Virus record (IMG/VR): IMGVR_UViG_3300014838_000917
Location: 1-24,245 of that record
Reading direction: 5' to 3' (one strand)
From: a virus
Length of the DNA stretch: 24,245 bases
Numbering within the stretch: the stretch's first letter is position 1; every line of letters begins with the position of its first letter. The translations under genes and the position numbers were made by a program. The notes beneath the pieces are model-generated. The model saw nothing but the letters and a program-made list of their open reading frames with translations. It was not told where the DNA came from and did not search any database. Below, one piece after another: positions 13,978 through 21,140 of this stretch.

Positions 13978-15612
13978 ATGGTCAGCCCGTATTTTCTGAA
14001 TTCGTTCATGGAGGCGCTGGAGAAATCCCGCAAGCGTGAACAGACTGGCGGACGGCAGGCCGATCCTTATGCCGAGCAGGGACGCGCGCGAAAGGCGCAA
14101 AAAGACACCGACGCCGAAAACGAAAACCGCGCCTACACGAATTTAAAAACCGGCGGCAAAGCGGGGCTTTTGCCGGAGAGCGCATTGCCGCAGACGCAGC
14201 CGGGGAACTCCGGTCTCGGGGCGCAGCGTCCGACGCCCGGCCTTCTTGGGCTGCTGAGTGGCCTGCAGCCGCCGCAAACGGGCGGCATGGGAGCTCCTCC
14301 AAAGGGTGGCGCGGCGGCCGGCGGGCAAGGCGGCAAGGGTGGCGCTGGCGGGGCAGGGCTCGTTCCTGACGGCCGCGGCGGAATGGTTCCGATCACAAAC
14401 AGCCGGGTTATGCCGGGCGGCGGCTTGCGACCGTTCAGCCCTGCGACAGACATGCCGCAGCAGGCAAAGCCCTCCGCGCCGGCCGCTCCCGGAGCCTCCA
14501 ATGGGCTGCTCCCGCCCGGCGCACTGAGCCCGAGCCAGATGGGCTCGGCGCAACAGTTACAGCGACCGGGCGGCGCGCCGATGGCGCAGGGTGCGCTCGG
14601 CGGCCAACCGCAGGGAGCGCCGCCGCTCGGGGTCGGAGCGGGCGTGCGGCCCGCGGCCGCAGAGGCCGGCCCGCAAGCCGCATCGCCGCCGGGGCCGTGG
14701 AACAAGTTCGGGCCGAACGCGCCGCCGCCGGCGCCTGATGTCGCGCCGGGGCTCAGTGGGCCGCCGGCCTATAAGGAGCCGGACGTCGCCGCGATCCAAA
14801 AGCAGGGGCAGGAGCTGCTGAAGCAGGGATTCTCGCCCGCGGCGGTCCAGGCGGCGACCCAGCGCGCGACCGACGACGCCAAGAAAGATGCGCAGGAGCA
14901 GCATAAGATCGGGCTCGAAGACTGGCGGGCGAACTTCCAATATTGGAAAGAGCAAGCCGGGCTCGGCGAAAAGGCCGACAGGGCGGCGGAGCGGGCGGCG
15001 TCGGCTACCTACAATGTCGAAATGCAGAAACTCGATCTCGAAGGAAAGCGCATCGACGTCGAGGCGAAGCGACAAACGCTCATCGCCGCGCCGACGAAGA
15101 GTGCAAAGGCGCACTACGATTCCGCTTTGGCGGCGCTCAAGGAGGACAGTAAGGAGGTCGACGAAGGAGGCCAGAGGATCGCCACGCTGTGGAAAAACGT
15201 CGAAGACGCGAAATTGCGTGACGAGCTCATTGCTGAACAGCGAACGCGCATGACCGGCGCGCAAGGACGGCTGGAGCAGGATCAGCGCGATTTGGCTGGC
15301 GCGCGGAAGGCATATCGCGGCGAAGATAACGAAGACTCTGCCGCCGCCGCCGCGGCGGCGGCGCCTTCCCCTGCGGCTCCTCCACCGCCTTCCCCCGCGG
15401 CTCCGGCCGCCGAGCCCGGCTTGCTCGAGCGCGCGGAGCAATGGCTCGGCATGGGCGGGAAGCCATCCGCCGCCGCGGCGCCGGCGGCGAGCGCCGCCGG
15501 CGCCGCGGCGGATCCTTATGCGTTCGCGCGGCAGGCGATCCAGCAAGGCGCGCCACGTGACGCAGTTCTGAAACGTCTCCAGCAAATGGGACTCGATCCG
15601 GGTAAATTATGA
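13978..15612 (+). CDS. Pro/Ala/Gly-rich coiled-coil putative internal virion protein
   Basis: A 544-residue protein with AAGGTG 5 nt before ATG 13978. Residues 1-45 are charged and helical (SFMEALEKSRKREQTGG); about 50-270 are disordered Pro/Gly/Ala sequence; about 275-445 form a long charged coiled coil (AAIQKQGQELLKQGFSP, LDLEGKRIDVEAKRQTL, EQDQRDLAGARKAYRG); then come alanine and proline runs and a short C-terminal helical motif (YAFARQAIQQGAPRDAVLKR) like those that close many phage scaffold-type or ejection proteins. Two GC palindromes sit in the alanine linker codons. Probable role: structural or ejected virion protein. The stop overlaps the next ATG (ATGA). Confidence 0.6.
   Translation: MVSPYFLNSFMEALEKSRKREQTGGRQADPYAEQGRARKAQKDTDAENENRAYTNLKTGGKAGLLPESALPQTQPGNSGLGAQRPTPGLLGLLSGLQPPQTGGMGAPPKGGAAAGGQGGKGGAGGAGLVPDGRGGMVPITNSRVMPGGGLRPFSPATDMPQQAKPSAPAAPGASNGLLPPGALSPSQMGSAQQLQRPGGAPMAQGALGGQPQGAPPLGVGAGVRPAAAEAGPQAASPPGPWNKFGPNAPPPAPDVAPGLSGPPAYKEPDVAAIQKQGQELLKQGFSPAAVQAATQRATDDAKKDAQEQHKIGLEDWRANFQYWKEQAGLGEKADRAAERAASATYNVEMQKLDLEGKRIDVEAKRQTLIAAPTKSAKAHYDSALAALKEDSKEVDEGGQRIATLWKNVEDAKLRDELIAEQRTRMTGAQGRLEQDQRDLAGARKAYRGEDNEDSAAAAAAAAPSPAAPPPPSPAAPAAEPGLLERAEQWLGMGGKPSAAAAPAASAAGAAADPYAFARQAIQQGAPRDAVLKRLQQMGLDPGKL
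15342..15363 (+). repeat. 22-bp perfect GC palindrome in alanine codons
   Basis: The GCC-to-GCG codon switch in an alanine run makes a perfect palindrome centred between 15352 and 15353. It may be a consequence of alanine codon choice, but it lies about 110 bp before a second, larger inverted repeat in the same gene. Confidence 0.6.
15463..15516 (+). repeat. 20-bp perfect inverted repeat with 2-nt spacer
   Basis: Bases 15470-15489 are the exact reverse complement of 15492-15511, separated by AG. ATCC (15465-15468 region) and GGAT (15510-15513 region) can extend the pairing past a 3-nt bulge. It encodes an Ala/Ser/Pro/Gly linker. The RNA hairpin would be extremely stable, and the DNA could extrude or hinder polymerases. 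Confidence 0.7.
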
Positions 15613-15893
15613 GCGACAGCCCCAAACTCGATCTTCTCCGCGAGGCCATCGCGGAGGACCTTCAGCTCCTGATCCACCGAGCTGAAATCGCCCTGGCGTT
15701 TATCGAAATTGCCGACGATGGCGGTCTCTATTATGCTGTCAGGACACTTATCGCTCACGCGAGGAATATCCACGCGTGCGCGAAGGACATAAGGATTATC
15801 CGGCATGGCGGAGAACCCGTTCGCGGATCTGATCCCGCAGCAGCAACAGCGGGTCAACCCGTTCGCGGATCTGATCCCAAAAGCCGCGGCTAA
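15609..15893 (+). CDS. Small helical protein overlapping the next gene
   Basis: A 94-residue frame starting at the ATG that overlaps the upstream stop (ATGA). Residues 1-65 make a convincing amphipathic helical protein (LDLLREAIAEDLQLLIHRAEIALAFIEIADDGG, then YYAVRTLIAHARN). The last 30 residues lie in the 89-bp overlap with the next gene and read as a repeated PVRGSDP, a frame-shifted copy of that gene's NPFADLIP duplication, so this tail may be of little functional weight. No family is recognised. Coding is supported by the coupled start and by filling the space between two large genes. Confidence 0.55.
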   Translation: MSDSPKLDLLREAIAEDLQLLIHRAEIALAFIEIADDGGLYYAVRTLIAHARNIHACAKDIRIIRHGGEPVRGSDPAAATAGQPVRGSDPKSRG

Positions 15894-18822
15894 ACCGGCG
15901 GGAGCCTCCCCGCTCGGCGGCGCAATGCCCACGGCGGCCGATCTCGCCGCCAAGGGATTCGGCCGCCAGCTCAGCGTCGGCCAAGAGCTCGGCGTCGCCG
16001 GCGAGCAGCTCGGGAAAATTTTGCCGCGCCCCTCCGATTACATGGAGAATGTCCGCGGTCAGCAGACGCAGGGCCTCGCCGCGCTGAAACAGGGCGGCCA
16101 GCAACTTTGGAATGGGTCCGGCCTCGGCGCGCGCGCACTCGGCGGCGTTCAGGCGGCCCAGGGAGGCCTTCAGTATCTCGGCTCTCCGATCGAGGGACTG
16201 ACGCGCACCGCGGTCGGCGACCCGGTTCAACGGGCCACAGGAAGCTCCTACGCCGGCGATCTCGCGGACTTCACCGCCGGCCTGTTGCTGCCCGAACCAT
16301 ATGGCCTGACGAAAAACCCCTTGCGCGCGGCTGCCCCGGCCATCACGCAAAAGGCCGGCGCCGAGCTGCTCGGCAAACCGCGCAATATGTTTCCCGAGGG
16401 CATGAAGCCCGAGACCCTCGAGCTTGCCCAGCGGCTCGGCGCGCCCGAGGAGGGCATGAAGCCCGAGACCCTCGAGCTTGCCCAGCGGCTCGGCGCGCCC
16501 GAGGAGGGCATGAAGCCCGAGACCCTCGAGCTTGCCCAGCGGCTCGGCGCGCCCGTTGCCGCGCGCGGCGCGGAGTCGCCAGGACAGCCGACAAGACAGC
16601 CGGTCGGCGCGATGCCTGCGCCGAATCAAACGCCTCCGTCCCTCGTTCCGGCTTCGACCGAAGACGCGAAAGGCCTCCTCCGCCAGCGATACGGGCTTTC
16701 TTCGCGCGATATCTCCATGGTCAATTCGGAGCTCGAGCAGCATTACAAGCCGGTCGCGAGATCGACCGCGGGCGAGTTGTGGGACATGGTCGACGCGGTC
16801 GAGGGACAGTCGCCGGCGTCGCGCGTCAAGCCAGCGCTTCAGCCGCTTATGGACACGATGCAGAGGATCGCCGGAGCCGAAAAAGACAAATTCCAGCGCA
16901 CCTACGCCACCTCCGGCATGAGTTTCATTCAGGACTATTTCCCGCATCTCTACAAAAACGACGCCGCGTTGCAGAGATTCATCGGAAACGTCGGTTCGCC
17001 CGGAGCCGGCATGGGACACATGGGCTCTTCCGCCTTGACCAAAAAGCGGTCGATGTTCCCCACTTGGCGCGATGCGCGCGCCGCCGGCCTCACTCCGAAA
17101 TACGATAACCCGATCGATATGTGGAAGGCCTCCTACGCGTCGAAATCGGAATTCATCGCCTCCCACGAAGTCAAGGAGGCGATGCAGGACGCCGGAACGC
17201 TCAGATATTTCGCACCGAGCAAGGCGCCCGAAGGCTGGGCGCCTATCCAAGGGCGCTTTGCCCGAAATATCGGCGGCGAGCAGGGGTACGCGCCCGCGGG
17301 CATCGCGTCCGCCTACAACAATTGGTATTCGCGCTCGATCGCGAGCACGCTGCAAAACCCTACTGCGAAGACGGTCTGGAATTCCGTCACGAGCGCCTTT
17401 AATTCCATGCGCGCGATGAAATTTGCGCTCTCTGGCTATCACGCGATGACCATGACCACGGAGAATTCATCGCGCGCTTTCGGCTCGGCGGTCGAGGACC
17501 TGGTGAGTGCGAAGCCGGTTCGATCCCTGAAAGATCTGATGGACGTCTTCCCCGCTGGAGTGTGGTGGCGCGGAAGGCAAGGGCAGGCGATCTATCGGGG
17601 ACTGCTGAAGGGAGATCCCGAGACCGAACATCTGATAAACATCATGGCGCAGGCGAACCCGTCGATCGGGAGAGCTTTTCGCTCCCCGGAAATGGAGGGG
17701 TCGCTTCAGGAATCCCTCCCGCAAATGATCGGCCGCGGCAATCTCGGCAAGAATATCACGGGCGGCCTGACCAAGATCCGGGATAGTTTTGTCCAGAACG
17801 GCCCCTTCAAGATGGAGCCCTACACGGACGTGACGGAAGGCTTCGTCCGCACCTTCGACAAGACGTCGGAGCTCATGTCGTCCTGGCTTTTCCGCAATTA
17901 CATCCCGAATTTGAAAACCGGCACCTTTATGCGGGATCTCGGCCGCTGGCTGCACGACAATCCGACCGCAGGGCAGACCGAGCAGCTCGCCGCCGCGCGC
18001 AAGATCTCGGATCATCTCGACGATATTTTCGGAGAGATGATGAAGGACAATTTGTTTTGGCCGCGATGGGCGGACGAAATATCGCAGAAGATCATGCTCG
18101 CCCCGAGCTACAATTTCGGGACTTATCGCGCTCTGGGCAAGGGGCTTTCTGGCCCGTTCAGAGGAAGAAGCTTCAACCCTGCGTCGCCGCGCTATGAGCC
18201 GGCGATGGGCTACACCATCGGCCTCGTTGCGACGACGGCCATGGCCGCCGCGATCGGCCAAAAAGTCATGACCGGAGAATGGCCGCAAAACCTTCAGGAC
18301 ATCCTGGCCGCCCGCACCGGCGGAACAACGGAGATCACGACAAAATCCGGCCACTATAAAAATGTGCCGGAGCGGCTCCGTCCTTATGGCAACGTCAAAG
18401 AAGCATACGACGTCGTGAAGGCGCTTGGGCTGCAGGGAGGCACACCGAATGTCGGCGGCTATCTGGGCAGCAAACTCAACCCGATGATGCAACTCGGCGG
18501 CGAGCTCTTATCGAATAAGGACTGGCGCGACGATCCGATCGTAACCGGCGAGCCCGGCTCCCATGCGCTCGGGCAGATCGGCGGCCATATAGCTCAGGCG
18601 TTCGAGCCGATCAGCGTAGGGCAGGGCCTGTTCGGCGGCGGCCAAGCGGGATCGCACATTCCGGCGCTGCTTCGCGGGACGCTTTCCCCCGCCGGGCGGC
18701 AATTGACAGACCCCGAGGGCTATCGCAAAATGCAAGAGCATTTCGCGGCAGACGCGGCCAAGAAAAAACGCAAGCACGCGGAATACGATCTCCACCATCA
18801 GAGAAACGAGGACGGCAGATGA
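15805..18822 (+). CDS. Large putative internal (ejected) virion protein
   Basis: A 1005-residue protein with AAGGA 9 nt before ATG 15805. It begins with a twice-repeated NPFADLIP motif (about residues 4-25), then a Gly/Ala/Leu-rich N-terminal region, three perfect EGMKPETLELAQRLGAPE repeats (198-251), and a long mixed helical body. Residues about 804-820 (YTIGLVATTAMAAAIG) form a hydrophobic, membrane-prone helix. The C-terminus is lysine-rich. Size, final place in the series and a membrane-prone helix fit the largest ejection protein of short-tailed phages (compare T7 gp16). No transglycosylase or peptidase active site could be seen, so enzymatic function is not claimed. The stop overlaps the next ATG. 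Confidence 0.6.
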   Translation: MAENPFADLIPQQQQRVNPFADLIPKAAAKPAGASPLGGAMPTAADLAAKGFGRQLSVGQELGVAGEQLGKILPRPSDYMENVRGQQTQGLAALKQGGQQLWNGSGLGARALGGVQAAQGGLQYLGSPIEGLTRTAVGDPVQRATGSSYAGDLADFTAGLLLPEPYGLTKNPLRAAAPAITQKAGAELLGKPRNMFPEGMKPETLELAQRLGAPEEGMKPETLELAQRLGAPEEGMKPETLELAQRLGAPVAARGAESPGQPTRQPVGAMPAPNQTPPSLVPASTEDAKGLLRQRYGLSSRDISMVNSELEQHYKPVARSTAGELWDMVDAVEGQSPASRVKPALQPLMDTMQRIAGAEKDKFQRTYATSGMSFIQDYFPHLYKNDAALQRFIGNVGSPGAGMGHMGSSALTKKRSMFPTWRDARAAGLTPKYDNPIDMWKASYASKSEFIASHEVKEAMQDAGTLRYFAPSKAPEGWAPIQGRFARNIGGEQGYAPAGIASAYNNWYSRSIASTLQNPTAKTVWNSVTSAFNSMRAMKFALSGYHAMTMTTENSSRAFGSAVEDLVSAKPVRSLKDLMDVFPAGVWWRGRQGQAIYRGLLKGDPETEHLINIMAQANPSIGRAFRSPEMEGSLQESLPQMIGRGNLGKNITGGLTKIRDSFVQNGPFKMEPYTDVTEGFVRTFDKTSELMSSWLFRNYIPNLKTGTFMRDLGRWLHDNPTAGQTEQLAAARKISDHLDDIFGEMMKDNLFWPRWADEISQKIMLAPSYNFGTYRALGKGLSGPFRGRSFNPASPRYEPAMGYTIGLVATTAMAAAIGQKVMTGEWPQNLQDILAARTGGTTEITTKSGHYKNVPERLRPYGNVKEAYDVVKALGLQGGTPNVGGYLGSKLNPMMQLGGELLSNKDWRDDPIVTGEPGSHALGQIGGHIAQAFEPISVGQGLFGGGQAGSHIPALLRGTLSPAGRQLTDPEGYRKMQEHFAADAAKKKRKHAEYDLHHQRNEDGR
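15814..15878 (+). repeat. 23-bp direct repeat encoding NPFADLIP twice
   Basis: 15814-15836 and 15856-15878 are identical. In the large virion gene they encode NPFADLIP twice at the N-terminus; in the overlapping small gene the same DNA gives PVRGSDP twice. The duplication therefore affected two proteins at once. Confidence 0.85.
16396..16557 (+). repeat. Three perfect 54-bp tandem repeats
   Basis: Units 16396-16449, 16450-16503 and 16504-16557 are identical except for the last codon of the third (GTT instead of GAG). Each encodes 18 residues, EGMKPETLELAQRLGAPE, a helix-forming segment. Perfect identity implies recent expansion by slippage or unequal recombination, and the copy number may vary between relatives. 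Confidence 0.95.
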
Positions 18823-19193
18823 AACACGATCGGATCGTCAGGGTAACGCGACATGCGCTCGCCAGATACCTGCTGCGATTTATGGAAATCGATACCCAGA
18901 AGATCAAACGACAACTTCAGGAAAGTCCAGGGAAATATAGAGATAACGAGATCGTCGTTTTTGCACGAGACGAGCTGAAAATCGACATCGAGTCGATCGA
19001 GCGGCAAATCGTAGATATATGCCGACCCGCGTGCGAATTGCAGCTCGATACGTGGCCGCATGGGCCTATCCAATTCAAATTGGACGGCTTCCTCGTCGTC
19101 ACGTGCGAGAGAAATAAAAAACATTACCGCCCGGCTACAAAGCGCCATCGTCATGCTCTGAAAGAGGAAACTGTAGATGAAGGCGAATTTTAG
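18819..19193 (+). CDS. Small protein of unknown function
   Basis: A 124-residue protein whose ATG overlaps the stop of the large virion gene. The N-terminus VRVTRHALARYLLRFMEID has the basic RHALxRYxxRF pattern found in several small phage and toxin-like families (DUF4258-type among them), followed by a helical section, a strand pair (GPIQFKLDGFLVVTCERN) and a basic then acidic tail. The similarity is too short for a firm assignment. Codon use is less GC-rich than the upstream virion genes, and the gene sits between the structural block and the PurD-like enzyme, so it may be an accessory rather than a virion gene. Confidence 0.55.
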   Translation: MKHDRIVRVTRHALARYLLRFMEIDTQKIKRQLQESPGKYRDNEIVVFARDELKIDIESIERQIVDICRPACELQLDTWPHGPIQFKLDGFLVVTCERNKKHYRPATKRHRHALKEETVDEGEF

Positions 19194-19211
19194 AAAGCGG
19201 ATCGAATCCTC

Positions 19212-20537
19212 ATGCGCTGCTTGATTATCGATCCGTTCGGCGACGCTCTCGATCTCGGCATGCGCGCACGCGCGGCCGGACATCAGGTGCGTTATTTCGT
19301 TCGAGACGAGGACGCCACACGCGAAATAGGCGCTGGACTCCTCGACGTCACACGCGATTTCCAGGCTGAATTCAAATGGGCGGACTTGATTTTCTGCGCC
19401 GATAACGGGCTCTACCAGCGTGAGATATCCTCACAACGTCAGCTATACCCTGGGAAACCGATCGTCGGCCACAATCCGGAAGTCAGAGAATGGGAAATCA
19501 ACCGCACGCTCGGACAGGACATCCTGAAGCGCGCAGGCGTCGATGTTGCTCCCTACAAGGAATTTTCCGATTACGACCACGCGATCAAATATGTGAAATC
19601 GCGCAATACCCGGCTGGTCTGTAAGCCATGCAGCGACGAGGATAAATCGTTGTCCTATGTGTCCACAGGCCCAGCGGATTTGGTCTGGATGCTCGAGCGC
19701 TGGAAAAAACGGCAGCCGCTCAAGGGGACCTTTATCATTCAGGATTTTGTCGCCGGGGAGGAAATTTCCGCCGGCGGCTATTTTGGCCCGTCCGGCTTCA
19801 TCGAAGGTCTGTGGGTGGATGCGGAGGACAAGCGGCTGATGAGCGGCGGACGCGGGCCGAATACCGGTTCGATGGGCGCTATTACGGTGTTCCAGACGAA
19901 GCAGAGGAATTCTCTCGCTCGGCAGGTGCTGCTGCCACTCGAAGACCGCCTCGCCGAAGCCGGGTACGTCGGTTCGATCGACGTGTCGGTCATTATCAAC
20001 GAAGACGGCGAGCCGATCCCGCTCGAATTCACCTGTCGGCCCGGCTATCCGAGTCTCCAGATCGAAGCGGAGCTGAGAGAGGGAGATCCTCTCGATTGGC
20101 TGGTTGATTTGTGCGAGGGCCATGATCCAAAAAATGCCATTCTCGACACGGTCGCGTGCGGCGTCATGCTCAAGATTCTGGCCTCGGCCGACAAGGCCAT
20201 GACCCACGCGGACGAAATAGGCGTCCCTGTCTACGGACTCACAGACCGATTATGGCGCCACTTCCACCCCTATCATTTGATGGCGGGGGAAGCCCCCGTA
20301 GACGCCGAGCAAGGGCCGTCGACGGCCATCATGCCATGCTCCGCCGGGCGATACGTCGGAGTCGTCACCGGAACGGGAGATACGGTTTCCGCCGCGCGCC
20401 GAGCCGCCTATAAACGCGTATCGCAAATCAAAATCCCGCTGAGCATGGTCTACCGCGACGACATCGGCGAGCGACTGAAGGGCGACCTGGTCGATCTCCA
20501 CCGTCATGGATATGCTATAGGTCTCGATTATGCCTAA
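19212..20537 (+). CDS. PurD-like ATP-grasp ligase (phosphoribosylamine-glycine ligase homologue)
   Basis: A 441-residue protein, close to the 420-430 of bacterial PurD. Visible family features: ATP-grasp section with LVCKPC (135-140) and FIIQDFVAGEEISAGGYF (174-191); the PurD substrate signature GPNTGSMGA (215-223; usually GPNTGGMGA); YVGSIDVSVII then EFTCRPGYP (272-280; usually EFNxRFGDPE); and the C-terminal domain with GRYVGVVTGTGDTVSAARRAAY and VYRDDIGERL. Canonical PurD forms glycinamide ribonucleotide from phosphoribosylamine, glycine and ATP in purine synthesis. Here the N-terminal GGREHAL loop is absent (IDPFGDALDLGMRA stands there) and the metal-site Asn and DPE residues are changed, so the substrate may differ. 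It could be an auxiliary purine gene or a ligase in another pathway. Confidence 0.8.
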   Translation: MRCLIIDPFGDALDLGMRARAAGHQVRYFVRDEDATREIGAGLLDVTRDFQAEFKWADLIFCADNGLYQREISSQRQLYPGKPIVGHNPEVREWEINRTLGQDILKRAGVDVAPYKEFSDYDHAIKYVKSRNTRLVCKPCSDEDKSLSYVSTGPADLVWMLERWKKRQPLKGTFIIQDFVAGEEISAGGYFGPSGFIEGLWVDAEDKRLMSGGRGPNTGSMGAITVFQTKQRNSLARQVLLPLEDRLAEAGYVGSIDVSVIINEDGEPIPLEFTCRPGYPSLQIEAELREGDPLDWLVDLCEGHDPKNAILDTVACGVMLKILASADKAMTHADEIGVPVYGLTDRLWRHFHPYHLMAGEAPVDAEQGPSTAIMPCSAGRYVGVVTGTGDTVSAARRAAYKRVSQIKIPLSMVYRDDIGERLKGDLVDLHRHGYAIGLDYA

Positions 20538-20907
20538 TCCGCCCAGCCCAAAACAGGACGTCGCTCGAGATCTCTTTCAGGGCTGCATCGAGAGCATCGA
20601 GCAGCTGCGCGCCATCGTCAATCAGAGCTATTATTCTGACGTCGATGCAAACGGCTATGCCGACGAGGAGGCGCAGGCATCGAACCGGGCACTTCGAAGA
20701 GACAAAATCGCGGCCGCCACGGCCCTGCTGAACACGCAAGTCAAAATCGACGAAAACAGACTTCGCGCCGAGCATCGCCAAACGTCCCTGGCAAGGCTTC
20801 AGGAGCTTATTCGGGAATTTTCCGCCGCTCAGCCTGCGCGGCTATCTCGATCGCCAAATCGAGAGGAAGAACTACCAGCGGCCGTTTTCGATCCGCCCTT
20901 ACGATGA
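20530..20907 (+). CDS. Small helical protein of unknown function
   Basis: A 125-residue protein overlapping the end of the PurD-like gene by 8 bp. It is mostly helical and charged (DLFQGCIESIEQLRAIVNQS, ALRRDKIAAATALLNTQ, RLRAEHRQTSLARLQELI), with a disordered tail. Small helical DNA-binding or packaging proteins can look like this, but no helix-turn-helix is evident and no family is recognised. Its last 101 bp overlap the last gene of the leftward operon on the opposite strand, so its C-terminal 33 residues are encoded by DNA that also codes for the resolvase. It ends the rightward operon. Confidence 0.5.
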   Translation: MPNPPSPKQDVARDLFQGCIESIEQLRAIVNQSYYSDVDANGYADEEAQASNRALRRDKIAAATALLNTQVKIDENRLRAEHRQTSLARLQELIREFSAAQPARLSRSPNREEELPAAVFDPPLR

Positions 20908-21139
20908 GCAGATCCCGCCCCTCGAGCCAATCATAAAGTTGCTTGAACCCGGCGCCGCGGGATTTCGCCTCGACGACGAGATCGCGGCCGAGCAGCGGCA
21001 CGGTCAGATCGCCGAGGTAACTGCCGCCGGCCGACCCGCTGAGCGGCACGCGCTCAGCCCCAAATCCCGCGTCTTGGAAAAGCCGAACGATCGCGCGCTC
21101 GAACCGATTGCCTTTTTGTCGTGGCGCCCGGCCCCCCAT
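20807..21139 (-). CDS. Hjc-like Holliday-junction resolvase (PD-(D/E)XK nuclease)
   Basis: A 110-residue protein. The frame is open to 21373, but ATG 21139, one base after the ATPase stop (TGAGATG), gives the family-sized protein; ATG 21166 is an alternative. It carries the resolvase pattern in order: basic KGNRFE with Glu14, RVPLSGSAGG (30-39), GDL with Asp44, and VVEAK with Glu57 and Lys59, the metal-binding E-D-ExK set of archaeal Hjc-type and phage nucleases. Family knowledge: cuts branched DNA made during recombination or replication, before packaging. Neighbouring recombination genes support this. It is the last gene of the leftward operon and its end overlaps the convergent 20530-20907 gene. 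Confidence 0.75.
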   Translation of the reverse strand: MGGRAPRQKGNRFERAIVRLFQDAGFGAERVPLSGSAGGSYLGDLTVPLLGRDLVVEAKSRGAGFKQLYDWLEGRDLLIVRADRKRPLVVLPLDLAIEIAAQAERRKIPE

Positions 21140-21140
21140 C

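Noticed and set aside
14557-15585. 342-codon Arg-rich open frame on the minus strand
   Set aside because: Antisense to the Pro/Ala-rich gene; composition follows from complementing Ala/Pro/Gly codons.
16396-16557. CRISPR-like array
   Set aside because: The 54-bp units are contiguous without spacers and stay in frame inside a coding region.
15796-17442. 548-codon open frame on the minus strand
   Set aside because: It lies opposite the large virion gene, is Arg/Gly/Leu-rich without motifs, and mirrors the 54-bp repeats; typical antisense shadow in GC-rich DNA.
17467-18492. 341-codon open frame on the minus strand
   Set aside because: Antisense to the same large virion gene, with no ribosome-binding site or recognisable domain.
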